This document shows, piece by piece, positions 44,838 through 53,481 of a DNA stretch of 64,000 bases; positions within the stretch are counted from its first letter, which is position 1, and each line of letters opens with the position of its first letter. The notes under the pieces are model-generated. The model saw only the letters and a list, made by a program, of their open reading frames with translations, did not search any database and was not told where the DNA came from. Source of the DNA: Vibrio furnissii CIP 102972 (GTDB lineage: Bacteria; Pseudomonadota; Gammaproteobacteria; Enterobacterales; Vibrionaceae); the NCBI RefSeq assembly GCF_000176175.1, contig NZ_ACZP01000014.1, forward strand, positions 1,240,001 to 1,304,000. The letters run 5' to 3'. The position numbers and the translations under genes are program-made.

Positions 44838-45111
44838 TGGATTCGTCAGGATTTACATCTAAGGGAATATCGCGATAAAACACTTTCACCATCACGGCGC
44901 ACAGCACCGTGAAGACGATTGGGCCAATCACACACGAAAGCAGGAACCAAAGCGGCATGCCGAAATAGAGTTCTGGCATGCTGGTGTCTTGCGGCGGCGC
45001 CGAAAACCCGTAGGCGGATACATACCACCAGATGAAATAGCCCACTGCCAGCGCAATGGCTAAAAAAGCCTCACGATGCGCCTGACGATACCTGTTTTTT
45101 CTGTTGTCCAT
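44830..45111 (-). CDS. yhdT: YhdT family membrane protein (DUF997)
   Basis: A 93-residue inner-membrane protein with two predicted spans (AFLAIALAVGYFIWWYVSAYGF and WFLLSCVIGPIVFTVLCAVMVKVFY), of the DUF997/YhdT family. It is almost always next to panF, as here, and is taken to be an accessory of the symporter, though its task is unknown. It ends in an acidic tail (PDESNE). First gene of the operon. Confidence 0.9.
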   Translation of the reverse strand: MDNRKNRYRQAHREAFLAIALAVGYFIWWYVSAYGFSAPPQDTSMPELYFGMPLWFLLSCVIGPIVFTVLCAVMVKVFYRDIPLDVNPDESNE

Positions 45112-45290
45112 AAGTTGTCTCTTGGTCTAGGTACCATACGGAGGTGGGTATGGTATACAAATGTGCCGTCGGGCACAAAAGTTTACTAAACCAAGGTGTT
45201 CAGGTTCGGTGAGTGCGAACCGAACCTAAACCAAAAGTGCCACAACAAACACGTACGTCAGCGCATGTGAGGAAAGGGACGGAAGGAAAA

Positions 45291-46250
45291 TCAATCTTGC
45301 GGTAAGTCTTCCCACAATACGATGGCGGCGGCGAGATCTTCCAGTGACGCGCCGACGGATTTAAAGAGGGTTATCTCATCATCGGAGCGGCGACCAAAGA
45401 CCTCTTGGCGAGTGAGCTGTTCCAAATCACCGTGAATGTCTTCCATCGAGAAATGGCCTTCAGCCATCGCCTGATGCAGATCGCCAGCTTCGCCTTTGGC
45501 ACCCGCCCAGGTATCGACAAACACTTGACTGCGTGCCACGGCGTCGCCATCGCATTCGCGCATGTCTTTACGAAAGGCGCCGACTAAATCTAGGTGGCAG
45601 CCCGGTTTTAACCATTCACCCTTTACAATCGGTGCTTTGGAGAGCGTCGCGCAACTGATGATGTCAGCCTGTGAGCAGGCGCTGGCCAGATCGCTGACGG
45701 CCTCAATCTGCGTGATGGTGGTCGAGGCGCCTTGATAACCCTGATATTCATCAACCATTGCTTTCACTTTGTCAGGATTACGCCCCCAGACCAGCACGCG
45801 TTGAATCGGGCGCACAGCCGCGTGCGCTTCGATGAGCATTGGCGCAACTTGGCCGGTGCCGACGATCAATAAAGTTTCTGCATCCGCTTTCGCCAGATAA
45901 CGCGCCGCCAATGCCGATGCGGCGGCGGTGCGGCGGCGTGTCAGCTCATTGCCAGCAATGCACGCCAGCGTTTGACCATGTTGGCCTTCCGATAACAGAT
46001 ACAAACCGGAAATGGCCGGTAAGCCCACCGATGAGTTTTGGGGAAACACGTTGAGCATTTTCATGCCGATGTACCCCTGCTGTTCCCACGCGGGCATCAG
46101 CAACATCGTGGCTTCGCCGTCGGGACGTTCAATGGTGTGATGGTGGCGCGCGGGGGCATTGACCCCCGTACGAAACGTATCATCCAGTTTGTCGATGAGT
46201 GTTGTCCAAGGCAAATGGCGAGCGACAACGTCGGCTGAGAGAAACTTCAT
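45291..46250 (-). CDS. Ornithine cyclodeaminase/mu-crystallin family enzyme
   Basis: A 319-residue NAD(P)-dependent enzyme. The N-terminal substrate domain includes ATMLLMPAW and YIGMKMLNVFPQNS (the conserved Lys of the family); the Rossmann motif is LLIVGTGQVAPMLIEAHAAVRP near residue 128. DLVGAFRKDMRECDGDAVARS near 225 carries the conserved Asp. Activities known in this family include ornithine to proline conversion, pyrroline- or piperideine-2-carboxylate reduction, and alanine dehydrogenase. With a TRAP importer and proC alongside, reduction of a cyclic imino acid to proline is the most attractive guess. Last gene of the operon. Confidence 0.88.
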   Translation of the reverse strand: MKFLSADVVARHLPWTTLIDKLDDTFRTGVNAPARHHHTIERPDGEATMLLMPAWEQQGYIGMKMLNVFPQNSSVGLPAISGLYLLSEGQHGQTLACIAGNELTRRRTAAASALAARYLAKADAETLLIVGTGQVAPMLIEAHAAVRPIQRVLVWGRNPDKVKAMVDEYQGYQGASTTITQIEAVSDLASACSQADIISCATLSKAPIVKGEWLKPGCHLDLVGAFRKDMRECDGDAVARSQVFVDTWAGAKGEAGDLHQAMAEGHFSMEDIHGDLEQLTRQEVFGRRSDDEITLFKSVGASLEDLAAAIVLWEDLPQD

Positions 46251-46271
46251 AAAACCTCACAGAGTTAGAAC

Positions 46272-46295
46272 GACTGGCAGCCAGAGCCGCCAGTC
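46272..46295 (-). other. Intercistronic hairpin before the cyclodeaminase-family gene
   Basis: GACTGGC (46272-46278) pairs with GCCAGTC (46289-46295) in the 75-base gap after the TRAP large-subunit gene. No T run follows on the minus strand. Confidence 0.45.
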
Positions 46296-46325
46296 AGGGA
46301 GAACGTGATTTCTACGCGAGACATC

Positions 46326-47654
46326 TTATTCCCACGCAGGGCCGCCCATCACATCCGGTAGCCACAGCGCGGTCGCGGGGAAGGCGAGTACTGCGGTGAG
46401 TACCAGAAGCTGAATCACGATAAACGGCACCACGCCTGCGTACATGTGACGCAGAGAGATGTCCGGTGGCGTGATGGCGCGCAGATAGAAAATCGAGGGC
46501 GCCAGCGGAGGTGTCAGGTAACTGGTTTGCAGAACCACGAGGAACGCCACACAGAACCACACTTCGTCAAACCCAAGCAAGCGTACCACAGGCATCGCGA
46601 CAGGAATCACGATGAGCACCACTGACATCATGTCGAGTACAAATCCGGCGAGGAACGCGATGATGAGGATCAGCGCCAAAATCGCCCAAGCTTCGAGGCC
46701 AGTGCCGAGCAGAACCGATTGTACGGTTGCCATACCCCCTGCGGCGAAGAACACGCCTGCGAACATATTGCCGCCAAGTACAATCAGCAAGATCATCGCT
46801 GAGATGTTGACGGTGCTCATCAGTGAGTTCCACATGACTTTAACCGTCAGGTTACGGTAGCTGGCGGCCAGCAGAATCGATCCGAGTGCGCCACACGCAG
46901 CAGCTTCAGTTGGCGTAGCAAGGCCCATCAAAATGGTGCCCAGTACCGCGAAAATGAGAATCGCAGCGGGCAGCAGCGCAGTGAATGTCGCCGTCAGTCG
47001 GTCTTTGAGGCTGTAGCCTTCGCCATCTTCCACCTGACGCGGCGCCACGGTGGGTTTCAGCCATGACAACATCACCACGTAAAGGATAAACAGCGTGGCC
47101 ATCATCAAGCCGGGAAGCAGCAGGCCGCTAAATAGCTGACCGACGGATACGCCCGCGACAGGGCCAAGTACAATCACGGTAATGGAGGGTGGGATCGCGG
47201 TACCCAGTGAGCCACTGGCACAGATTACGCCGGACAACAAACGTTTGTCGTAAGCGTGTTTCATCATGATGGGGATAGCCAGCATGCCAATCACGGCTTC
47301 GGTTGCACCCACCACGCCGCTTGCCGCGGCGAAAATGGTACCCAGCAGAATTGCACCCACCCCAAGGCCGCCGGGCATGCCGTGCGTCCACATATGGATG
47401 GCTTTAAACAGCCGTTCGGCAATGCCGGATTTTTCCAACATCGCACCCATAAAAATGAACAGGGGAACGGCGGCGAGAATTGAGTTGGTGGCGGTTTCTT
47501 CAATTTTGCTCAATAGCTGATATGCCGTTACGTCGCCGAACTGCATCAGGCCGAAAATGGTGGCCACCAAAATCATGGAAAACGCGACCTGAAAACCCGC
47601 AAAGATAAACAGAATTAGCAGCGGGAACATCAACAGGGATAAATAATCACTCAT
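46326..47654 (-). CDS. TRAP transporter large permease (DctM type), second cluster
   Basis: A 442-residue membrane protein with about 12 spans. Typical sequences are FAGFQVAFSMILVATIFGLMQF, VPLFIFMGAMLEKSGIAERLF, FAAASGVVGATEAVIGMLAIPIMMKHAYDKRL and YLTPPLAPSIFYLRAITPPDI; this is the subtype found with alpha-keto-acid or mannitol/C4-like TRAP systems. The start at 47654 overlaps the small-subunit stop (ATGA), so a 41-residue upstream extension is rejected. Confidence 0.93.
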   Translation of the reverse strand: MSDYLSLLMFPLLILFIFAGFQVAFSMILVATIFGLMQFGDVTAYQLLSKIEETATNSILAAVPLFIFMGAMLEKSGIAERLFKAIHMWTHGMPGGLGVGAILLGTIFAAASGVVGATEAVIGMLAIPIMMKHAYDKRLLSGVICASGSLGTAIPPSITVIVLGPVAGVSVGQLFSGLLLPGLMMATLFILYVVMLSWLKPTVAPRQVEDGEGYSLKDRLTATFTALLPAAILIFAVLGTILMGLATPTEAAACGALGSILLAASYRNLTVKVMWNSLMSTVNISAMILLIVLGGNMFAGVFFAAGGMATVQSVLLGTGLEAWAILALILIIAFLAGFVLDMMSVVLIVIPVAMPVVRLLGFDEVWFCVAFLVVLQTSYLTPPLAPSIFYLRAITPPDISLRHMYAGVVPFIVIQLLVLTAVLAFPATALWLPDVMGGPAWE

Positions 47655-48154
47655 ACATTTACCTCGTGGCCCAGCGCAATGCGTGCGGACTTCAGCAGTT
47701 CCGCCAACACTTGCAGGCTGAGAACAGCCAGACCAATAAACCAAACGCCATACACAGGCCACATCACCGGGTTCCACGCAGAACGGCCGGAACGTTCGCC
47801 ACTGTCAAAGGCTTCGTAGAAGTAGTGGTACAGCTCCAAGCTGATCCAGCTCACGATGGGTAAAAACATCAAATAGCACAGGCTGCGAATGGTCGCAGTG
47901 GCGCGAGGTTTGAGCTTCAGTGTCACCACATCGACACTGACGTGCTGGCCAAGGCGCAATGCATTGGCAAGGCCGAGCATAAAGATTGCGCCCATGACCA
48001 TGTAACTGATTTCAAACGCCCACAGGGTCGGGGAATCAAAGATATAGCGGCTGAAGACTTCAGTGACGAGCGCACCGATCAGCGGCAATACCAACAGAGC
48101 GGCAATCAGCCCGGCAAAGCGGGTAATGGCCTCGATACTGGTAATCAACTTCAT
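47651..48154 (-). CDS. TRAP transporter small membrane subunit (DctQ type), second cluster
   Basis: A 167-residue protein with four spans. The family pattern is EVFSRYIFDSPTLWAFEISYMVMGAIFMLGLANALRLGQHVSVDVV (residues 28-74). The subtype, with a long last loop (YEAFDSGERSGRSAWNPVMWPVYGVWFIGL), is the one seen with keto-acid TRAP systems. It follows the binding-protein gene after a strong hairpin and overlaps the large-subunit gene by 4 bases. Confidence 0.93.
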   Translation of the reverse strand: MKLITSIEAITRFAGLIAALLVLPLIGALVTEVFSRYIFDSPTLWAFEISYMVMGAIFMLGLANALRLGQHVSVDVVTLKLKPRATATIRSLCYLMFLPIVSWISLELYHYFYEAFDSGERSGRSAWNPVMWPVYGVWFIGLAVLSLQVLAELLKSARIALGHEVNV

Positions 48155-48190
48155 AGTGTTAACCTAATTACGATCGAAAAAGAGACCAGA

Positions 48191-48210
48191 CAGCCGCCTT
48201 GCGGCGGCTG
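48191..48210 (-). other. Intercistronic hairpin after the TRAP binding-protein gene
   Basis: CAGCCGCC (48191-48198) pairs with GGCGGCTG (48203-48210) around TTGC. It lies between the dctP and dctQ genes. A short T run (CTTTTTC) occurs farther on, at the minus-strand complement of 48175-48183, so partial termination is possible. Confidence 0.6.
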
Positions 48211-48222
48211 TGGCAGAGGAGA

Positions 48223-49281
48223 TTAACTTTCGGTCACACCGATTTGTAGACGGTATTCAGGCCACAGTTTGATCTGCTCTTTGAACTCACGTTGAGAGGT
48301 CAGCACGCGCTTGAACCATGCATTATCGGCTGCATGATCATTTTCCCATTTCTTGGTTTCTTCCAGAATTTGGCTGATGAATTTTGGATCGAGACGAACG
48401 ATTTCGTTGCTGCCGTTCACCAGTTCTTTGTACGCATCAAGGTCGGCGTAAGACGCAGATAACCATGAATCGAACATAGACAGTTTTGCTGCCTGACGAA
48501 TCAAGTCTTGTTCTTCAGCGGGCAGTTTATCCCACGCTTTTTGGTTGACCTGACACTCCAGGACGCCACCTGATTGGTGAATCCCTGGCAGGATCACGTA
48601 TTTCGCCACTTCTTGGAAACCCGTTGGACGGTTCATCTCTGGGCTGCCCCATTCGGCTGCGTCAATCACGCCGCGTTCTAGTGCCGAGTAGATATCGCTG
48701 CCCGCCATCACCACGGTCGATGCGCCTAGGCGAGAGGCGATCTCTGCCCATGCACCAGAGGTACGAATGCGCAGACCTTTGAAGTCTTCCAGTGTGCGAA
48801 CGGGTTTGTTGGAGTGAAGGAAAATTTCGGTGCCAAGAATGGAACAAGGGAAAGCGACCACACCAAATTTCTCTTTACGGTACTGTTCGTACAGCTCGAT
48901 ACCGCCGCCTTTGTACATCCACAACATGAACTCTTCTGGCGTCAGGCCGCTCGAGTGACCCGCCAGCAGCGCTGTCGTTGGATCTTTACCGTAGTCGTAG
49001 TTGATGTAGTTGTGGCTGACGGTTGCAACGCCAGATTTCACGGTGTCTGTCACTTTCAGCGCGCTACCCAGAGTACCGCCAGGGAAGACTTTCACGGTGA
49101 TGTCGCCGTGGGTCAGCTCACTCACGTTATCGGCGAAGAACTTGGCATCACGTTCTAGCCAAGGGCCACCTGACCACGGTGTTGCCATACGCCATTCATC
49201 GGCGTACGCAGCTGACGTCGCCAGTGAAACGCACGCAGCCAGCGCCGCGGTCTTCATGATTTTACGAAGATTTCCTTTCAT
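48223..49281 (-). CDS. TRAP transporter substrate-binding protein, second cluster
   Basis: A 352-residue periplasmic binding protein. The signal peptide (ALAACVSLATSAAYA) is followed by DEWRMATPWSGGPWLERDAKFFADNVSEL. The ligand-anchoring arginine region is DFKGLRIRTSGAWAEIASRLGAS near residue 158, and SDIYSALERGVIDAAEWGSPEM follows. The WGSPEM-type sequence and length resemble the alpha-keto-acid or related carboxylate binders, not the hexuronate type in this window. The first gene of the TRAP unit, oriented away from proC, which lies upstream on the same strand. Confidence 0.92.
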   Translation of the reverse strand: MKGNLRKIMKTAALAACVSLATSAAYADEWRMATPWSGGPWLERDAKFFADNVSELTHGDITVKVFPGGTLGSALKVTDTVKSGVATVSHNYINYDYGKDPTTALLAGHSSGLTPEEFMLWMYKGGGIELYEQYRKEKFGVVAFPCSILGTEIFLHSNKPVRTLEDFKGLRIRTSGAWAEIASRLGASTVVMAGSDIYSALERGVIDAAEWGSPEMNRPTGFQEVAKYVILPGIHQSGGVLECQVNQKAWDKLPAEEQDLIRQAAKLSMFDSWLSASYADLDAYKELVNGSNEIVRLDPKFISQILEETKKWENDHAADNAWFKRVLTSQREFKEQIKLWPEYRLQIGVTES

Positions 49282-49455
49282 CTTTACTTAGTCCTTTTAC
49301 GGGTTGTTGTTTTACCTCGGTTACCGAAGGTTGCGGCATTGGGGCCGCATCTCCCCACTCGTATACAACGCCACTGCAAGTGGGGGAAAGCATGCTGCCT
49401 GCCGACGGTGTCGGGTACGTCGGTTATTGGAATACTATTCTGTGAACTATTTCTT

Positions 49456-50286
49456 TTATTTTTCGCCAAAGAGCGATTGCATCTCTCGGGCGCGATCGGC
49501 ACAGTCCTGCATGGCTTGTGCAACGATGTCACGAAGCCCTGCGGCTTCGAAAGAGGCGATAGCACGCTCCGTTGAGCCTTGTGGCGACATCACATTACGC
49601 ATCAATTGTTCCGGTTCATCCTCACCGGTTAATGCCATGGATGCAGCGCCAAGGCCGGTTTGCAGTGCCAGTTTACGCGCGGTGGAACGAGGCAGGCCTT
49701 GTTTCACGGCTGCATCTTCCATCGCTTTGAAAAAGAGGAAGAAATATGCAGGTGCGCTGCCCGCGACGGCGGTGGCCGCGTCCATTAAATCTTCATCGGA
49801 AAGCCATTCGACAATGCCGGTGCTCGACAGCAGTTGCTCAATTTGCTCGCACTGCGCATCGCTCACCAACGCATTGGCTTTTAATGCGGTCGCGCCGCAA
49901 CCAATCATGGCGGGGGTGTTTGGCATGGCGCGAACCACCGGCACCTGCTCACCTAACCATGCTTGCAGGGAGTCAAGTGGAATCCCTGCCGCGATAGACA
50001 GCACCAACGGCGGCACGTCTCGAGCATCGAGGGTTGGGCGAAGTTCGTCGCACACCATACGTAGAATTTGTGGTTTTACGGCCAACACCACGATATCGGC
50101 TTGCTGGATGGCTGCACAGTTATCGCTGGTGACTTGAATGCCGAAACGGGAGTTGACGGCGTCAAGCATGGCCGTGTCGGGGGATGTCGCGGTGATGTGG
50201 TCGGCTGGGTATCCTTGACTGACCAAGCCGCCGACAATTGCGCTGGCCATATTTCCCGCACCAATAAAGGTGATTGTTGCTGTCAT
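49456..50286 (-). CDS. proC: Pyrroline-5-carboxylate reductase
   Basis: A 276-residue NADPH-dependent enzyme that makes proline from pyrroline-5-carboxylate. N-terminal Rossmann motif ITFIGAGNMASAIVGGLVSQGY; VLAVKPQILRMV (near residue 68); RAMPNTPAMIGCGATALKAN (near 118); and the C-terminal VAGSAPAYFFLFFKAMEDAAVKQGLPR followed by MSPQGSTERAIASFE, which are diagnostic. Many Vibrio carry another proC on the main chromosome, so this may be a paralogue serving the catabolic cluster. It lies 170 bases upstream of the TRAP binding-protein gene on the same strand, and is divergent from an AraC gene. Confidence 0.93.
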   Translation of the reverse strand: MTATITFIGAGNMASAIVGGLVSQGYPADHITATSPDTAMLDAVNSRFGIQVTSDNCAAIQQADIVVLAVKPQILRMVCDELRPTLDARDVPPLVLSIAAGIPLDSLQAWLGEQVPVVRAMPNTPAMIGCGATALKANALVSDAQCEQIEQLLSSTGIVEWLSDEDLMDAATAVAGSAPAYFFLFFKAMEDAAVKQGLPRSTARKLALQTGLGAASMALTGEDEPEQLMRNVMSPQGSTERAIASFEAAGLRDIVAQAMQDCADRAREMQSLFGEK

Positions 50287-50521
50287 TGTTCTTTTTCTTC
50301 CTGATTAAAAGCGGTCTCAGCGCATTGTTTCCCTACGCTTGTTCCATTTAAGCAGCTCGGAATGTTGGATTCTTGTTTAAAACTCCTGAGTTTTTGCGCA
50401 AATTGCAGCACTTGTTTAACATTTGAAACGCTTCTGAAATATTACTTGTCTTTTAAGTGAGATTTTTGTTATAAGAGAATTATTCTTATTTAACCTGGTC
50501 GGACATGTCTCCACGCTCATC

Positions 50522-51283
50522 ATGGCTATTCGCATACGGACGCAAGCACTACAGAACAGTTGCCTTCATCATGACCACGATTACCATCAAATTGTGATTG
50601 CGTATCGTGGTGGCGCAGCGTTTGAAGTTCAGGGGCGGGGTGGCCAGGTTGACCCGTTCCACGGTTGCTTGGTTCCCGGAGGCGATGAGCACTTTTACGA
50701 AGGGATCGGCGACAACAGCCACATCATTCTCGACATACCGACTGAACACGTTGGCGTGAAACTCGAACGCCTGTTCGATTCCGCGCAATATTTTGATATC
50801 GATTCTGGCCTGCGCTATTTATTAGCGTACATGTACCGTGAGAAAGATGTCTGGGATTCCTATCCTGAAGCCGCGGAAGGGATCACCACCACCTTTCTTT
50901 CTAGCTTGCATCAACGCATGTTCAATCAGCAGGACGTCAATTACCTCCATCGTGGCCGCCTCGATTTAGTGGCGATTGATGAATACATTCAGCAGCACAT
51001 TGATGAAGCGTTGCCCACGTCGCGCTTGGCGTCGGTCAGTAACGTCAGCGCCGGGCATTTCCATGAACTGTTTCGTGAAGCGGCAGGCATGACGCCGGGG
51101 CAATACCTATTTACTGCGCGCATGAAGCGTGCTCGCCAGATGCTGCAGGACACGCGCCTTCCGTTGATCGAAATTGCCGAAAAAGTGGGCTTTTCCAGCC
51201 AAAGTGCATTAACCCACGCGTTTCGCCGTTTTTTTGGTGAAACCCCGGGGCAGGTGCGACGCAAAATGTCGGCGAAGAAATAA
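50522..51283 (+). CDS. AraC-family regulator of the proC/TRAP cluster
   Basis: A 253-residue AraC regulator. A small cupin sensor domain (HHDHDYHQIVIAYRGGAAFEV near residues 16-36) precedes a C-terminal double helix-turn-helix (SRLASVSNVSAGHFHELFREAAGMTPGQYLFTARMKRARQML and LIEIAEKVGFSSQSALTHAFRRFFGETPGQVRR). It is divergent from proC across 235 bases and is the likely local activator of proC, the TRAP genes and the cyclodeaminase gene. It has no strong ribosome site. Confidence 0.9.
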   Translation: MAIRIRTQALQNSCLHHDHDYHQIVIAYRGGAAFEVQGRGGQVDPFHGCLVPGGDEHFYEGIGDNSHIILDIPTEHVGVKLERLFDSAQYFDIDSGLRYLLAYMYREKDVWDSYPEAAEGITTTFLSSLHQRMFNQQDVNYLHRGRLDLVAIDEYIQQHIDEALPTSRLASVSNVSAGHFHELFREAAGMTPGQYLFTARMKRARQMLQDTRLPLIEIAEKVGFSSQSALTHAFRRFFGETPGQVRRKMSAKK

Positions 51284-51396
51284 TCGCAGAACATGCCGCT
51301 ATCTGCGGTGAACATCTACAAATTATCGAGGATTGTCATATTAACTTCATAAGCTTGGCGTAATTTCTTCACAAAAAGAAGGAACGTATCGCCGTT

Positions 51397-52224
51397 ATGA
51401 ATGACGTCATGACGCGGCTCTGGCACCATCCCGCTGCGCCGCGCTGTTACACCCTCGTGAGCCTGATTTTGTGTGTCGGGCTGGTGGCTTGGTTGCAAGC
51501 ACCAACATTCACCATGCCCCAAACTCTGGCTTTTAATCAGCTATCCTGTTCCGCGGTGAACACCGAACAACGCGCTGACCCAGCGCTGCCCAATCTAACC
51601 ATATTGATCCCGGCGCACGTCATGGCAAGACCGTTACTGTCAACGCTGTGCAGTGATCCTATGCTCAATCACCGCTTTCGTGATGTGACCGTGCAATGGT
51701 TGCCACGTGGTGAACTGACGCCACGCATGATCTATCAGCAGGATTTTGATGTGATGTGGGGGCGCGATTATCATCTGGCTGGATTGAGCCCAGACTATCA
51801 GCGTTACTACGAGACCCTGCTACCCATGCCTCGATATGATGCGCTGTGGTTTGCCCGCGAGCCCATCACACCGCAATTTCTTGCGACGCATCGTATCGGT
51901 CTGCTCAGTGATACCTTCAGTCGCTCTGGCTATCAGTTGCCGGTCCAAGTGCTGGCGCAACTGTCTATTGATATTCATGCTGCCCGTGTCACCCGTTATC
52001 CGTCGCGTCAGGCGATGCTTTCTGCGCTCACGAAGGGTGAGGTTGATGTCATTCCGGATACCAATTATAGCCCGCTGTATCAGGGCGATACGTTTTATCA
52101 AACGACGATCGCACAGGGCATTTCCGCTGGTGGCTGGTTTGTCTCTCGCTCACTGCGCGATGAACCTGTGCTCCACCAATTGAAGTCTCATCTTCACCAA
52201 GTATTGGCAGCTTTTTCCTCATGA
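51397..52224 (+). CDS. Membrane-anchored periplasmic binding-fold protein, unknown role
   Basis: A 275-residue protein with one N-terminal span (CYTLVSLILCVGLVAWLQA, residues 17-35) and a periplasmic domain of about 235 residues. That domain has the features of a type 2 solute-binding fold: LTILIPAHVMARPLLSTLC, then FDVMWGRDYHLAGL, the hinge-like IGLLSDTFSRSGYQLPVQVLAQL, and MLSALTKGEVDVIPDTNYSPLY, which resembles sensor-type binding domains. It has no lipobox. It overlaps the next gene by 4 bases, so the two are translated together. I do not recognise a named family; a ligand sensor for the partner is the best inference. Confidence 0.7.
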   Translation: MNDVMTRLWHHPAAPRCYTLVSLILCVGLVAWLQAPTFTMPQTLAFNQLSCSAVNTEQRADPALPNLTILIPAHVMARPLLSTLCSDPMLNHRFRDVTVQWLPRGELTPRMIYQQDFDVMWGRDYHLAGLSPDYQRYYETLLPMPRYDALWFAREPITPQFLATHRIGLLSDTFSRSGYQLPVQVLAQLSIDIHAARVTRYPSRQAMLSALTKGEVDVIPDTNYSPLYQGDTFYQTTIAQGISAGGWFVSRSLRDEPVLHQLKSHLHQVLAAFSS

Positions 52225-53324
52225 TGACGATTCCTTTTTTCCACCGAATGCAGATGGCTCAACTGCTCGGTTTGATTGTGTGTTATTTGCTTTTGTCTCT
52301 ATTGTTCAGTGCAGTGCTGACTCAGGCTCGCCTGCAACGGGTCATTGATGGGCCGATCCAGTCGGCCCGTAACCAGATTTGGCAAGACAGCGCTGAATTG
52401 GGCGAGCAGGCTGAAACCCAAGCGCTGTTTGCGCTGCGAAGCCAGGAGGTGCTGAGCCATCTGCAATGGCACAACCCGTTGCAAGTGCTGGCTACGTGCG
52501 GGTTGGAGTCTTCAAACTCGGCAACAAACGGGCTGCGATTCCCGATTACGCTTCAGCTGCCATCGCAGGGTGGGGCGCTGCGCCTTGCCATGCAGTGCGA
52601 CGTGCAGTGGCTGCCATGGGGCAGTATTGCGCTGTTGGCGGCGGGGCTGACTTCTCTATTGATGCGTTGGCGGCCGCAACCTCTCAGGCCGAGCGATCAG
52701 CGTTTGCTGCATCAGTTGTCTCAGCAAGGTGTCGATGCCAAGCTTTGGAAGCAAGCGCTGCAGCACTTTCGCAGTTCGGCGCCGAGCGCTGAACCCGATG
52801 GCAGTTATTTGCTGGCGGTGCTCGCAAGCCGTCAGTCTTCATACACGATTGAAGACGCGGTTGAACAGCTCAATCAAGCCTCTCAGCCGTTGGCGCTCAA
52901 GTTCATCACTCATGACGGTCAACTCCAAGTGCACCTGAATGCGTTGGTGATCCCTTTGTCGGTTACGCCGGCAATTTACTGGCTGTGGTACGCGCAGCGC
53001 CGCAAGTGCGAGAGCGATGATGGCTGGGTGAGCAATCCGCCTGCTAACCGTCCGGATGTGCGCAGTGCGCAAAATTTGATTGCGTTGATGGCGCAATTTG
53101 GTGGTCATGGCCGCGCGATCAGAGAACTTAAACAACATGGTTTGCGAGCCAAAACCCTCGATCAGAACCGCAATAAAATCAAAGAAGCGCTGCTGGGTGT
53201 GGTTGGGGAGACACTTACGGAAGCTTGCGGTTTTGAAAATGGCCGCAAAGATCAAAACGCACAGTCCTGCTACCGTTTAAAGATATCTCCAAATCGGATT
53301 AATATTGATGTTGAATTCATTTAA
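52221..53324 (+). CDS. Two-span membrane protein with a possible winged-helix cytoplasmic tail
   Basis: A 367-residue protein with spans at about 13-35 (LLGLIVCYLLLSLLFSAVLTQ) and 132-150 (WGSIALLAAGLTSLLMRW). The roughly 100-residue loop between them would be periplasmic, and the 215-residue C-terminal part cytoplasmic. The tail has no histidine kinase, GGDEF, HAMP or receiver motif. Its end (ELKQHGLRAKTLDQNRNKIKEAL, then SCYRLKISPNRINIDVEFI) reads like helix-turn-wing sequence of an OmpR/ToxR-like DNA-binding domain, but the match is loose. If right, this is a membrane-bound transcription factor controlled by the preceding periplasmic protein. Family not recognised. Confidence 0.65.
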   Translation: MMTIPFFHRMQMAQLLGLIVCYLLLSLLFSAVLTQARLQRVIDGPIQSARNQIWQDSAELGEQAETQALFALRSQEVLSHLQWHNPLQVLATCGLESSNSATNGLRFPITLQLPSQGGALRLAMQCDVQWLPWGSIALLAAGLTSLLMRWRPQPLRPSDQRLLHQLSQQGVDAKLWKQALQHFRSSAPSAEPDGSYLLAVLASRQSSYTIEDAVEQLNQASQPLALKFITHDGQLQVHLNALVIPLSVTPAIYWLWYAQRRKCESDDGWVSNPPANRPDVRSAQNLIALMAQFGGHGRAIRELKQHGLRAKTLDQNRNKIKEALLGVVGETLTEACGFENGRKDQNAQSCYRLKISPNRINIDVEFI

Positions 53325-53362
53325 CTATTTGAAATTTATTGAAAATATTTTAAAGATATCTC
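53276..53362 (+). repeat. 14-bp direct repeat pair flanking the end of the membrane-protein gene
   Basis: TTTAAAGATATCTC occurs at 53276-53289, inside the coding end of the membrane-protein gene, and again at 53349-53362 in the spacer before surE, 73 bases apart. Each contains a GATATC palindrome. It could be a paired protein-binding site in front of surE. Confidence 0.6.
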
Positions 53363-53481
53363 TGTGTTGAACCACTAAAAATTTGTAACCGAAGCGTCAT
53401 GTTTTTTCGCAAAAGTAACGTTCAGACCGCTCGAACACGGCGTTTGAGCGGAAGACAACACAGTGAAAAAACGGATCAATC

